Positions 8,145 to 16,575 of a DNA stretch of 64,000 nt are shown in pieces. The notes below the pieces were generated by a model. That model had not been told where the DNA came from. It saw only the letters and a program-made list of their open reading frames with translations, and did no database searches. The stretch is from contig NZ_CP045701.2 in NCBI RefSeq assembly GCF_009601685.2, positions 1,798,001-1,862,000 on the forward strand. Reading direction: 5' to 3'. A program made the translations under genes and the position numbers. This DNA is from Pseudomonas brassicacearum (GTDB lineage Bacteria; Pseudomonadota; Gammaproteobacteria; Pseudomonadales; Pseudomonadaceae). How positions within the stretch are numbered: position 1 is the first letter of the stretch; each line of letters opens with the position of its first letter.

Positions 8145-10412
8145 ATGAGCTTCGGCGCCGATGAAGAGATCCTTCAGGATTTCCTGGTTGAGGCCGGCGA
8201 GATTCTAGAGCAACTGTCCGAGCAACTGGTCGAGCTGGAAAGCCGACCAGATGATGCGGATCTGCTCAATGCAATTTTTCGCGGTTTCCACACTGTAAAA
8301 GGAGGCGCCGGCTTCCTCCAGCTCAACGAGCTGGTGGAGTGCTGTCACATTGCCGAAAACGTGTTCGACATCCTGCGCAAGGGTGAGCGTCGCGTTGATT
8401 CGGAACTGATGGACGTGGTGCTCGAAGCGCTGGATGCGGTCAACAGCATGTTCAGCGAAGTGCGTGAGCGCTCGCCGATCACCGCTGCCACCCCCGAGCT
8501 GCTCGCTGCGCTGTCGCGTCTGGCCGAGCCGCAATCGGCTGACGAAGCGACTCCGGTTGCCGAGGCCGTGGTTGAAGAACCGGTCGCCGAGGAATCGGGC
8601 GACATCACCGATAACGAATTCGAACAACTGCTGGACTCCCTGAATACCGTCAAGGCCCAGGCCGAGGCGCCGGTCGCTCCGGCTGCACCTGCTGCGCCGG
8701 CTGTCGATGGGGCTGCCAGCGATGAAATCACCGATGCCGAGTTCGAATCACTGCTCGACCAGCTCCATGGCAAGGGCCAGTTCGCGCCTGATGCCGTGGT
8801 CCCGCCGGCGGCCCCGGCCGCGCCGAAAGCCGCGGGCGACAGCTCCGACATCACTGACGACGAATTCGAAGCCTTGCTTGATCAGTTGCACGGCAAGGGC
8901 ACGTTTGCCGTTGACGCGCTGGATTCAGCCATCGCTTCGGTGCCGACGCCGGCCAAGCCCGCCGCCGCTGCCGCGGGCAGCGACCTGATCAGCGATCACG
9001 AATTCGAATCACTGCTCGATGAGCTGCACGGCAAGGGCAAGTTCAGCGAAGTCGGTACCGCTTCCGCTGCGCCTGCTGCGCCTACTGCCGCTGCCACTGC
9101 GGCCGCACCGGCGGCCAAGGCTGCGCCCAAACCCGCTGCCAAGGCACCGGAACCGAAGGCCGAGCCCGCCAAGGCTGCCGCTGCTGCTCCGGCGCCAGCC
9201 CGTGCTGCGGCGGCTGCGCCAGCGGACAAACCGGCCAGCGAAGCCGAGACCACCGTTCGGGTCGATACCGCACGCCTGGACGAGATCATGAACATGGTCG
9301 GCGAACTGGTGCTGGTGCGTAACCGTCTGGTGCGCCTGGGCCTCAACAGTCAGGATGAAGCCATGTCCAAGGCCGTGTCGAACCTCGACGTGGTCACGGC
9401 AGACCTGCAGACCGCGGTCATGAAGACCCGGATGCAGCCGATCAAGAAAGTCTTCGGGCGCTTCCCGCGCCTGGTTCGCGACCTGGCTCGCCAGCTCAAG
9501 AAAGAAATCAACCTGGAACTGGTGGGTGAAGAGACCGACCTCGACAAGAACCTTGTCGAGGCCCTGGCCGACCCGCTGGTCCACTTGGTGCGCAACGCGG
9601 TCGACCACGGCATCGAGTCGCCGGAAGAACGCGAAGCCTCGGGCAAGGTCCGCAGCGGCAAGGTGATCCTGGCCGCTGAGCAGGAAGGCGACCACATCCT
9701 GCTGTCGATCTCCGACGACGGCAAAGGCATGGACCCGAACGTGCTGCGTTCCATCGCGGTGAAACGCGGTGTGATGGACAAGGATGCCGCCGACCGCCTG
9801 AGCGACACCGAGTGCTACAACCTGATCTTCGCCCCGGGTTTCTCGACCAAGACCGAGATTTCCGACGTGTCGGGCCGTGGCGTGGGCATGGACGTGGTGA
9901 AAACCAAGATTTCCCAGCTCAACGGTTCGATCAATATCTACTCGACCAAGGGCCAGGGCTCGAAGATTGTCATCAAGGTCCCGTTGACCCTGGCGATCAT
10001 GCCGACCCTGATGGTGATGCTGGGCAACCAGGCATTCGCCTTCCCGCTGGTCAACGTCAATGAGATCTTCCACCTCGACCTTTCGCGCACCAACGTGGTG
10101 GACGGCCAGGAAGTGGTGATCGTACGGGACAAGGCACTGCCACTGTTCTACCTCAAGCGCTGGCTGGTCAGCTCCGCCGCTCATGTGGAGCAGGGCGAGG
10201 GCCATGTGGTGATCCTTTCGGTGGGCACCCAGCGGATCGGCTTCGTCGTCGACCAATTGGTGGGCCAGGAAGAAGTGGTCATCAAGCCGTTAGGCAAGAT
10301 GCTCCAGGGCACCCCGGGCATGTCCGGCGCCACCATCACCGGCGACGGCCGCATCGCGTTGATTCTCGATGTGCCAAGCATGCTCAAGCGTTACGCCGCC
10401 CGGCGTATTTGA
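8145..10412 (+). CDS. cheA: Chemotaxis histidine kinase CheA
   Basis: 755-residue sensor kinase that phosphorylates CheY and CheB under receptor control. Domains in order: an Hpt domain (1 to about 125) with the phospho-His in FHTVKGGAGF (H49); an Ala/Pro-rich linker (about 126-370) with four repeats of an I-[TS]-D-x-[DE]-F-E-x-L-L-D-x-L motif; a dimerisation helix pair starting TVRVDTARLDEIMNMVGELV; a HATPase domain with LVRNAVDHGIESPEER (N box, about 480) and DDGKGMD; and a CheW-like domain to the end. No ordinary globular P2 domain is apparent, and the repeats occupy its place. A good AGGAG site precedes the ATG. Confidence 0.98.
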   Translation: MSFGADEEILQDFLVEAGEILEQLSEQLVELESRPDDADLLNAIFRGFHTVKGGAGFLQLNELVECCHIAENVFDILRKGERRVDSELMDVVLEALDAVNSMFSEVRERSPITAATPELLAALSRLAEPQSADEATPVAEAVVEEPVAEESGDITDNEFEQLLDSLNTVKAQAEAPVAPAAPAAPAVDGAASDEITDAEFESLLDQLHGKGQFAPDAVVPPAAPAAPKAAGDSSDITDDEFEALLDQLHGKGTFAVDALDSAIASVPTPAKPAAAAAGSDLISDHEFESLLDELHGKGKFSEVGTASAAPAAPTAAATAAAPAAKAAPKPAAKAPEPKAEPAKAAAAAPAPARAAAAAPADKPASEAETTVRVDTARLDEIMNMVGELVLVRNRLVRLGLNSQDEAMSKAVSNLDVVTADLQTAVMKTRMQPIKKVFGRFPRLVRDLARQLKKEINLELVGEETDLDKNLVEALADPLVHLVRNAVDHGIESPEEREASGKVRSGKVILAAEQEGDHILLSISDDGKGMDPNVLRSIAVKRGVMDKDAADRLSDTECYNLIFAPGFSTKTEISDVSGRGVGMDVVKTKISQLNGSINIYSTKGQGSKIVIKVPLTLAIMPTLMVMLGNQAFAFPLVNVNEIFHLDLSRTNVVDGQEVVIVRDKALPLFYLKRWLVSSAAHVEQGEGHVVILSVGTQRIGFVVDQLVGQEEVVIKPLGKMLQGTPGMSGATITGDGRIALILDVPSMLKRYAARRI
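8601..9048 (+). repeat. Four in-frame repeats within the cheA linker
   Basis: Four copies of a coding repeat begin at about 8604, 8727, 8850 and 8988 (the ATC codon of each), i.e. CheA residues about 154, 195, 236 and 282. The spacing is 123, 123 and 138 bp. Copies 2-4 share FE(S/A)LLD(Q/E)LHGKG. Copy 1 reads EFEQLLDSLN and lacks the HGKG end. They are joined by Ala/Pro-rich spacers. Confidence 0.9.
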
Positions 10413-10460
10413 TTCTGGAGGGGCGTGGCCCAGGGCCGCGCCTCGTCTAACGGAGTGTTT

Positions 10461-11588
10461 ATGGTAGTTAAAGTCCTGGTGGTGGACGATTCGGGGTTTT
10501 TCCGCCGCCGCGTCTCGGAAATTCTTTCGGCGGACGCGAGTATTCAGGTCGTCGGTACCGCGACCAACGGCAAAGAGGCGATCGATCAGGCCCTGGCACT
10601 CAAGCCGGACGTGATCACCATGGACTACGAGATGCCGATGATGGACGGCATCACGGCCGTGCGGCATATCATGCAGCGCTGCCCGACCCCGGTATTGATG
10701 TTCTCGTCCCTGACCCATGAAGGCGCCCGGGTGACCCTCGATGCGCTGGACGCCGGGGCGGTGGATTTCCTGCCGAAAAATTTCGAAGACATTTCGCGCA
10801 ACCCAGACAAAGTCCGGCAGTTGCTGTGCGAAAAGGTCCACAGCATTTCCCGCAGCAATCGCCGTGTCGGTGCCTACAGCGCATCGGCGCCAGCCCCTGT
10901 TGCGGCGCCCAGCCCGACGCCGGCTGCATCGAGCAGCTTCAATCCGGCACCGGCACGCAGTGCCCCGGCACCTGCGCCGGCTCGCCCGGCACCCGCCAGT
11001 ACGTCGTCGCCGGCGCCCAAGCGCAAAGCCTACAAGCTGGTCGCTATCGGTACGTCCACGGGTGGCCCGGTGGCGCTGCAGCGGGTCCTGACCCAGTTGC
11101 CGGCCAACTTCCCGGCCCCCATCGTGCTGATCCAGCACATGCCGGCGGCCTTCACCAAGGCGTTTGCCGAGCGCTTGGACAAGCTGTGCAACGTCAGCGT
11201 CAAGGAAGCCGAGGATGGCGACATCCTGCGTCCAGGCCTGGCGTTGCTGGCACCGGGTGGCAAGCAGATGATGATCGATGGCCGCGGCGCGGTGAAAATC
11301 CTGCCCGGTGACGAGCGTCTGAACTACAAGCCCTGCGTGGACATCACCTTCGGTTCCGCGGCCAAGTCCTACGGTGACAAAGTTCTGGCGGTGGTGCTCA
11401 CCGGCATGGGCGCCGACGGTCGCGAAGGCGCGCGCCTGCTCAAGCAGGGCGGCAGCGCGATCTGGGCCCAGGACGAAGCCAGCTGCGTGATCTACGGCAT
11501 GCCGATGGCCATCGTAAAGGCCGATCTTGCCGACGCGGTGTACAGCTTGGACGACATTGGTAGACACCTGGTCGAGGCCTGCCTGTAA
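10461..11588 (+). CDS. cheB: Chemotaxis protein-glutamate methylesterase CheB
   Basis: Removes methyl groups from, and deamidates, chemoreceptors when phosphorylated. The 375-residue protein has an N-terminal receiver domain ([11 protein letters not shown]; phospho-Asp in [11 protein letters not shown], about D55), a long Ala/Pro linker (about 135-190) and a C-terminal esterase domain. That domain contains the catalytic Ser in IGTSTGGP (about S199), His in [10 protein letters not shown] and Asp in TGMGADG. The ATG at 10461 has GGAG 5-6 bp upstream. The longer frame from 10425 has no such site. The stop overlaps the motC start by one base (TAATG). Confidence 0.98.
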   Translation: MVVKVLVVDDSGFFRRRVSEILSADASIQVVGTATNGKEAIDQALALKPDVITMDYEMPMMDGITAVRHIMQRCPTPVLMFSSLTHEGARVTLDALDAGAVDFLPKNFEDISRNPDKVRQLLCEKVHSISRSNRRVGAYSASAPAPVAAPSPTPAASSSFNPAPARSAPAPAPARPAPASTSSPAPKRKAYKLVAIGTSTGGPVALQRVLTQLPANFPAPIVLIQHMPAAFTKAFAERLDKLCNVSVKEAEDGDILRPGLALLAPGGKQMMIDGRGAVKILPGDERLNYKPCVDITFGSAAKSYGDKVLAVVLTGMGADGREGARLLKQGGSAIWAQDEASCVIYGMPMAIVKADLADAVYSLDDIGRHLVEACL

Positions 11589-12328
11589 TGGATGTGCTCA
11601 GCCTGATCGGCATCATCATGGCGTTCGTCGCCATCATTGGCGGCAATTATCTGGAAGGCGGTCATCTGGGCGCGCTGGCCAACGGCCCAGCGGCGTTGAT
11701 CGTGCTCGGTGGCACCATCGGCGCGGCGTTGTTGCAGTCGCCCATGAGCGCTTTCAAGCGCGCCATGCAAGTGCTGATCTGGATTCTGTTCCCGCCCCGT
11801 GTCGACCTGGCCGGTGGTATCGATCGCGTGGTGAACTGGAGCCTGACCGCTCGCAAGGAAGGTTTGCTGGGCCTGGAAGGGGTGGCCGATGCCGAACCTG
11901 ACAGCTACTCGCGCAAAGGCCTGCAATTGCTGGTGGACGGCGCCGAGCCGGAAGCCATCCGCAGCATCCTGGAAGTGGATTTCTACACCCAGGAAAGCCG
12001 CGACATCGAAGCGGCCAAGGTATTCGAAAGCATGGGCGGCTACGCGCCGACCATTGGCATCATCGGTGCGGTGATGGGCCTGATCCACGTGATGGGCAAC
12101 CTGGCCGATCCATCGCAACTGGGCAGCGGCATCGCCGTGGCGTTTGTCGCCACGATCTATGGTGTGGCGAGTGCCAACCTGGTGTTGCTGCCCATCGCGG
12201 CCAAGCTCAAGTCCATCGCGTTGCGCCAGTCGCGCTATCGCGAAATGCTGCTGGAAGGGATCCTGTCGATCGCCGAAGGTGAAAACCCGCGCTCCATTGA
12301 GTTGAAGCTCCAGGGCTTCATGGACTAA
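11588..12328 (+). CDS. motC: Flagellar motor stator protein MotC (MotA family)
   Basis: 246-residue MotA-type proton-channel subunit, the second stator set of pseudomonads, which supports swarming and torque under load. There are four hydrophobic segments: two near the N-terminus (about 1-45) and two after residue 145 (PTIGIIGAVMGLIHVMGNL and the following helix). A cytoplasmic loop with charged residues lies between them. The start overlaps the cheB stop and it is followed 4 bp later by motD, its MotB-type partner. Confidence 0.96.
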   Translation: MDVLSLIGIIMAFVAIIGGNYLEGGHLGALANGPAALIVLGGTIGAALLQSPMSAFKRAMQVLIWILFPPRVDLAGGIDRVVNWSLTARKEGLLGLEGVADAEPDSYSRKGLQLLVDGAEPEAIRSILEVDFYTQESRDIEAAKVFESMGGYAPTIGIIGAVMGLIHVMGNLADPSQLGSGIAVAFVATIYGVASANLVLLPIAAKLKSIALRQSRYREMLLEGILSIAEGENPRSIELKLQGFMD

Positions 12329-12332
12329 GACC

Positions 12333-13217
12333 ATGGCACGTCGCAGACACCGTGAAGAACACGTCAACCATGAACGCTGGCTCGTTTCCTACGCCGACTT
12401 CATCACGCTGCTGTTTGCCTTTTTTGTGGTCATGTATTCGATTTCGTCGGTCAATGAAGGCAAGTACAAGGTCATTTCCGAGGCGTTGATCGGCGTATTT
12501 ACCGACTCCGATCGTGCCCTCAAGCCTATCCCCATTGGCGAAGAGCGACCAAAGACGATCACGCCGGCCAAACCCTTGGTCAAGGACAGCGAGCAGGTCG
12601 ATGCCGGTATCGCCGGTGGTAGCGATCCGTTGAAAAGCATCGCCGACGACATCAGCGCGGCGTTCGGCGACCTGATCAGTTCCAACCAGATGACCGTGCG
12701 TGGCAACGAGTTGTGGGTCGAGATCGAGCTCAATTCCAGCCTGTTGTTCGGCAGCGGCGATGCCATGCCCAGTGACATGGCGTTCAACATCATCGATAAG
12801 GTCGCGGCGATCCTCAAACCCTTCGACAACCCGATCCATGTCGAAGGCTTCACGGACGACCAGCCGATCCGTACCGCGCAGTACCCGACCAACTGGGAAC
12901 TGTCCTCGGCCCGTTCGGCGAGCATCGTGCGCATGCTGGCGATGCAGGGAGTGAACCCCGGTCGCCTGGCCTCGGTGGGCTACGGCGAGTTCCAGCCGGT
13001 CGCCAACAACGCCACGGCCGAGGGGCGTGCGCGCAACCGGCGGGTGGTGCTGGTGGTGTCGCGCAACCTCGATGTACGTCGTAGCCTGACCGGTACCGGT
13101 ACCGCCAAGGCAACTCCAGATGCGGCATTGAAGCGGGCTGGCACACAAACTGCACCGGCTCCGGTCAAGTCGCCGGGAAGACAGAGTGCCGTCAATTCTC
13201 CGTCACCCGCTTTATAA
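12333..13217 (+). CDS. motD: Flagellar motor stator protein MotD (MotB family)
   Basis: 294-residue MotB-type stator anchor. The N-terminus has one membrane helix (about residues 16-38) carrying the proton-binding Asp in WLVSYADFITLLFAFFVVM. A periplasmic linker and an OmpA-like peptidoglycan-binding domain follow (about 150-250; VEGFTDDQPI and NRRVVLVV). The C-terminal tail is rich in Ala, Pro and Thr. It pairs with motC just upstream. Confidence 0.96.
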   Translation: MARRRHREEHVNHERWLVSYADFITLLFAFFVVMYSISSVNEGKYKVISEALIGVFTDSDRALKPIPIGEERPKTITPAKPLVKDSEQVDAGIAGGSDPLKSIADDISAAFGDLISSNQMTVRGNELWVEIELNSSLLFGSGDAMPSDMAFNIIDKVAAILKPFDNPIHVEGFTDDQPIRTAQYPTNWELSSARSASIVRMLAMQGVNPGRLASVGYGEFQPVANNATAEGRARNRRVVLVVSRNLDVRRSLTGTGTAKATPDAALKRAGTQTAPAPVKSPGRQSAVNSPSPAL

Positions 13218-13266
13218 CCGAGCTATTTCTCGGTCGAGCCTGTTTCGGCCGGGAGGAACGATCCGA

Positions 13267-14058
13267 ATGAGAGTCTGGGCAGTCGCCAATCAAAAAGGTG
13301 GTGTGGGCAAGACCACATCTTCCATCGCTTTAGCCGGGTTGCTGGCCGAGGCGGGCAAGCGCGTGGTCATCGTCGACCTGGACCCCCATGGCTCGATGAC
13401 CAGCTATTTCGGCTACGATCCCGACAGCCTGGAGCACAGCAACTACGACTTGTTCCTGCACAAGGGTGCTGTGCCCGAGGGCTTGCCGGGGCAATTGCTG
13501 TTGTCCACCAGCAACGAGCGGATTTCCCTGCTGCCATCGAGCACCGCCCTCGCCACTCTGGAGCGACAGTCGCCCGGGCAAAGCGGGCTGGGCCTGGTGA
13601 TCGCCAAGAGTCTGGCGCAGCTGTGGCAGGATTTTGATTACGCAATCATCGACAGCCCGCCGTTGCTGGGGCTGCTGATGGTCAATGCCTTGGCCGCCAG
13701 CCAGCAATTGGTGATCCCGGTGCAGACTGAGCACTTGGCGGTCAAGGGCCTGGAGCGCATGGTCAATACACTGGCGATGGTCAACCGCTCGCGCAAGCAG
13801 ACGCTGGCCTTCAACATCGTGCCGACCCTGTTCGATCGTCGCACCCAGGCCTCCCTGGGCACCCTGCGGGTGTTGCGGGACATGTACCCGGATGACATCT
13901 GGCAAGGCTACATCCCCGTCGATACCCGCCTGCGGGACGCCAGCCGCGCAGGTGTGACCCCTTCGCAATTCGATGGCAAGAGCCGTGGCGTGCTGGCCTA
14001 CCGGGCGCTGCTCAAGCACCTGTTGGCCCAGCAGCTTGTTCCGCAGCAGGTGGCCTGA
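13267..14058 (+). CDS. ParA-like ATPase (ParC type, chemotaxis-array placement)
   Basis: 263-residue ParA/MinD-family ATPase starting MRVWAVANQKGGVGKTTS, with the deviant Walker A at residues 10-16 and the Walker B-like VIVDLDPHGS and YAIIDSPPLLG. No N-terminal DNA-binding domain is present, unlike chromosome-partitioning ParA. Position between motD and a CheW-domain gene matches the ParC/ParP pair known to localise chemosensory arrays at the pole in Vibrio and Pseudomonas, so that role is inferred. The ATG at 13267 follows a GGAGG site about 10 bp upstream. Confidence 0.9.
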   Translation: MRVWAVANQKGGVGKTTSSIALAGLLAEAGKRVVIVDLDPHGSMTSYFGYDPDSLEHSNYDLFLHKGAVPEGLPGQLLLSTSNERISLLPSSTALATLERQSPGQSGLGLVIAKSLAQLWQDFDYAIIDSPPLLGLLMVNALAASQQLVIPVQTEHLAVKGLERMVNTLAMVNRSRKQTLAFNIVPTLFDRRTQASLGTLRVLRDMYPDDIWQGYIPVDTRLRDASRAGVTPSQFDGKSRGVLAYRALLKHLLAQQLVPQQVA

Positions 14059-14081
14059 TTGAAATCTCTGTATGTGGGGGC

Positions 14082-14171
14082 TGTAGGAGCTGGCGCAGCC
14101 TGCGATCTTTCAGTGAACCTGAATGTGCCGCAGATCAAAGTCAAAGGATCGCAGCCTTCGGCCGCTCCTAC
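14082..14171. repeat. Mosaic inverted repeat, copy 2
   Basis: Left arm TGTAGGAGCTGGCGCAGCC with a degenerate GGCGAAGCC module, right arm GCAGCCTTCGGCCGCTCCTA. The core is unusual: it lacks the tandem GATCTT units and the CTTGA-GAT-TCAAG element. Lies between the parA-like gene and the CheW-domain gene, which are otherwise a likely operon. Confidence 0.75.
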
Positions 14172-14249
14172 TCGGATGTCTGACAGTTTTGCAGGCTCAA
14201 GTCTCATGGCATTCATGCCGATAACCTCTTCAAGTGGCGCACTGTTCCT

Positions 14250-15125
14250 ATGAGCCGCCCGATAAAGACAACCTCGCGTCCGCAAATGGCCCTGCAGTCC
14301 TATCTGGATGGGCTGCTGCAGGAAGCGACCGAAGAATTGCCGCCACAGCCAAGCGTGATCGAGGCGTTGCCCGAGAACGTCGAAGCCAAGGGGGAGCTGG
14401 ATGAATTTCAGGCGGCCGTGCTCGAAGAGCAGGCCCGTGATGCACAGAAATCAGTAGTGGCTGCAGCGGTCGAGGCACCGTTTATCAAGCCTCAGGTAGC
14501 GGTCATGGACGCGCCTGCGCCGATCCTGGCGCCGGTCTCGACCGTAGCCCCGCTGCTGCAAGGCCTGGTGACGCCGGTGGTGGAAATCCATTTGCCACCG
14601 AGCAACCCACCGCCTCCGGTGCCGGGCGATGACCGGCCGGCCTGGGCTGCCGAGCCGTTCGAGTGTTTGTTGTTCGATGTGGCCGGGTTGACCCTGGCGG
14701 TGCCGCTGGTATGCCTGGGATCGATTTATTCCCTGGCCGGGCAGGAATTGACGCCGTTGTTTGGTCAGCCGGAATGGTTCCTCGGGATCCTGCCGAGCCA
14801 GGCCGGCAACCTGAAGGTACTGGATACGGCGCGCTGGGTGATGCCGGACCGTTATCGCGATGACTTTCGCCAGGGCTTGCAGTACGTGATTTCAGTGCAG
14901 GGTTACGAATGGGGGTTGGCGGTGCATCAGGTCAGCCGTTCGCTGCGCCTGGACCCGAACGAGATCAAGTGGCGCAGCCATCGAGGGCAACGGCCATGGC
15001 TGGCCGGTACGGTGATCGAGCACATGTGCGCCTTGCTGGACGTTTCCGAGCTGGCGGAGTTGATCGCCAGCGGTGGGGCAAAACATCTGGGCGGCAGCAA
15101 GAAGCCGGTCCAGAAACCGAAATAA
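14250..15125 (+). CDS. CheW-domain protein (ParP-like)
   Basis: 291-residue protein. The first about 125 residues are low-complexity, rich in Pro, Ala, Val and Glu. A CheW-like domain follows (about 130-280): FECLLFDVAGLTLAVPLVCLG, then ILPSQAGNLKVLDTARWVMP and an end with VIEHMCALLDVSELAELI. Such proteins bind CheA or receptors. Next to a ParA-like ATPase, the known counterpart is ParP, which links chemoreceptor arrays to ParC. No strong ribosome-binding site precedes the ATG at 14250. The upstream repeat separates it from its partner gene. Confidence 0.88.
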   Translation: MSRPIKTTSRPQMALQSYLDGLLQEATEELPPQPSVIEALPENVEAKGELDEFQAAVLEEQARDAQKSVVAAAVEAPFIKPQVAVMDAPAPILAPVSTVAPLLQGLVTPVVEIHLPPSNPPPPVPGDDRPAWAAEPFECLLFDVAGLTLAVPLVCLGSIYSLAGQELTPLFGQPEWFLGILPSQAGNLKVLDTARWVMPDRYRDDFRQGLQYVISVQGYEWGLAVHQVSRSLRLDPNEIKWRSHRGQRPWLAGTVIEHMCALLDVSELAELIASGGAKHLGGSKKPVQKPK

Positions 15126-15165
15126 GACAACCGGTGGCGCACAGCGTCGCCGGACAGAGTACACG

Positions 15166-15183
15166 CCGCCACAGGCGGTTTTT
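15166..15183 (+). terminator. Short hairpin with T tract before cheW
   Basis: CCGCC-ACA-GGCGG followed by TTTTT, 15 bp before the cheW start. It may be an intrinsic terminator or attenuator reducing read-through into cheW. Confidence 0.5.
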
Positions 15184-15197
15184 CGAGGGGTCAGGGT

Positions 15198-15683
15198 ATG
15201 AATGATAAGGCGTCGTCTCAAAAGGGTTCTGAAGATCCGATTCTGCAATGGGTGACCTTCAAGCTCGATAACGAAACCTACGGCATCAACGTGATGCGTG
15301 TTCAGGAAGTGCTGCGCTATACCGAGATCGCTCCGGTACCGGGTGCACCGAGCTACGTGCTGGGCATCATCAACCTGCGTGGCAACGTGGTCACGGTAAT
15401 CGATACCCGCCAGCGCTTCGGCCTGATGAATGCCGAGATCAGCGATAACACCCGGATCGTCATCATCGAAGCCGACAAGCAAGTGGTTGGCATCATGGTC
15501 GACAGCGTCGCCGAAGTGGTTTACCTGCGTCAGTCGGAAATCGAGACTGCGCCGAACGTGGGTAACGAAGAGTCCGCCAAGTTCATTCAGGGCGTGTGCA
15601 ACAAGAACAACGAGTTGCTGATTCTGGTTGAACTGGACAAGATGATGAGCGAAGAAGAGTGGTCGGAACTGGAGAGTATCTGA
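15198..15683 (+). CDS. cheW: Chemotaxis coupling protein CheW
   Basis: 161-residue adaptor that links chemoreceptors to CheA. It is a single CheW domain: QWVTFKLDNETYGINVMRVQEVL near the start (quoted as overlapping motifs FKLDNETYGINV and MRVQEVL), then GAPSYVLGIINLRGNVVTVID, and VGIMVDSVAEVV. Length is standard. It is followed immediately by a DUF2802 gene whose start lies 1 bp after the cheW stop. Confidence 0.98.
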   Translation: MNDKASSQKGSEDPILQWVTFKLDNETYGINVMRVQEVLRYTEIAPVPGAPSYVLGIINLRGNVVTVIDTRQRFGLMNAEISDNTRIVIIEADKQVVGIMVDSVAEVVYLRQSEIETAPNVGNEESAKFIQGVCNKNNELLILVELDKMMSEEEWSELESI

Positions 15684-15684
15684 T

Positions 15685-16080
15685 TTGATTCTTGAGGTAG
15701 CAGTCATTGTCCTGTTCCTTTTCTGGGCAGGCACGCTGGCGATGTTCTTGGCGTACATACGTGGCCAGCGGCAGATCGCCGCTCAGCAGGCCCAGGGCGA
15801 TGCGCTGCGCGACCAGCGCATCAAGGACCTGGCCAAGCGCGTCGACGATTACCAGAACGGCACCGTGCGCATGGGCGAAGCGCTCCATGAGCTGCGTGCC
15901 GTGGTCGCGCCGTTGCCGGATAAACTCGCCCAGTTGGAACAGCGCGACCCCTCCAGCCTGTCCTTCGCCCAGGCTGCCCGCCTGGTGGGTATGGGCGCCA
16001 GCGTCGACGAACTGACCCAAGCCTGCGGCCTGACCCAGGCCGAGGCGGAGTTGATGAGCAAGCTGCACAAGGGCGACTGA
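15685..16080 (+). CDS. DUF2802 membrane-anchored protein
   Basis: 131-residue protein read from a TTG start one base after the cheW stop; no ATG is available near it. A single N-terminal membrane helix (about 2-24, ILEVAVIVLFLFWAGTLAMF) is followed by a charged helical region and a small C-terminal domain (FAQAARLVGMGASVDELTQAC and LTQAEAELMSKLHK), which looks like a helix-turn-helix-type fold. DUF2802 proteins are commonly found next to cheW in pseudomonads. Function is unknown; a link to chemotaxis is inferred from position only. Confidence 0.88.
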   Translation: MILEVAVIVLFLFWAGTLAMFLAYIRGQRQIAAQQAQGDALRDQRIKDLAKRVDDYQNGTVRMGEALHELRAVVAPLPDKLAQLEQRDPSSLSFAQAARLVGMGASVDELTQACGLTQAEAELMSKLHKGD

Positions 16081-16086
16081 TCGCCA

Positions 16087-16216
16087 TGTAGGAGCTGCCG
16101 AGCAACGCGAGGCTGCGATCTTTTGATCTTGATCTTGATCTTGATCTTGATCTTTCGCTTGAGATTCAACTGTCAGCAGAAAGATCGCAGCCTCGCTTCG
16201 CTCGGCAGCTCCTACA
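16087..16216. repeat. Mosaic inverted repeat, copy 3
   Basis: Left arm GTAGGAGCTGCCGAGCAACG and right arm CTCGCTTCGCTCGGCAGCTC. The core has GATCTT repeated with a 6-bp period (five to six units), then the internal mini-hairpin CTTGA-GAT-TCAA. It lies between two convergent genes and could act as a bidirectional terminator. Confidence 0.9.
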
Positions 16217-16245
16217 CAGCGCCTGACCTTCAACTCGTTGAAGGC

Positions 16246-16575
16246 TCAGTAATCGTCACCGCGGTCGGTCACATCCTTCTCGACGCTCGGCGCATTCGGG
16301 TCATGGCCCTGGGGAAACTTGCCCTTGAGGTTCCAGGCAAAGGCGATGATTTCGGCAATCGTGCGATACAACTCTTCCGGGATGCTGTCCCCCAGCTCCA
16401 TCCGCGCCAAGAGTTTCACCAGCTCGGCATTTTCATAGATCGGTACTTCGCTTTCGCGGGCGATGCGCAGGATTTCCTCGGCCAGGGCTTCGTCGCCCTT
16501 GGCGGTGAGGGTGGGGGCGTGGTGACCGTCGTACTTGAGGGCGATGGCCTGGCGGGGTTCGGTGTGGGTTGTCAT
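16246..16575 (-). CDS. Stand-alone FlhB C-terminal-domain protein (FlhX/EscU-type)
   Basis: 109 residues matching only the cytoplasmic C-terminal part of FlhB after the cleavage site: QAIALKYDGHHAPTLTAKGD, EEILRIARESEVPIYEN and ELVKLLARMELGDSIPEELYR. The membrane helices and the NPTH cleavage motif are absent. Its start overlaps the end of the upstream FliK-like gene by 4 bp, so both are one transcription unit. Homologous FlhX proteins in other bacteria can partly replace the FlhB C-terminal domain in the export switch. That role is inferred here. Confidence 0.9.
   Translation of the reverse strand: MTTHTEPRQAIALKYDGHHAPTLTAKGDEALAEEILRIARESEVPIYENAELVKLLARMELGDSIPEELYRTIAEIIAFAWNLKGKFPQGHDPNAPSVEKDVTDRGDDY

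Noticed and set aside
16246..16575. A decayed remnant of flhB (pseudogene)
   Set aside because: The frame is intact with clean start and stop, overlaps its upstream neighbour, and matches a complete domain boundary, so it looks like a real stand-alone gene.
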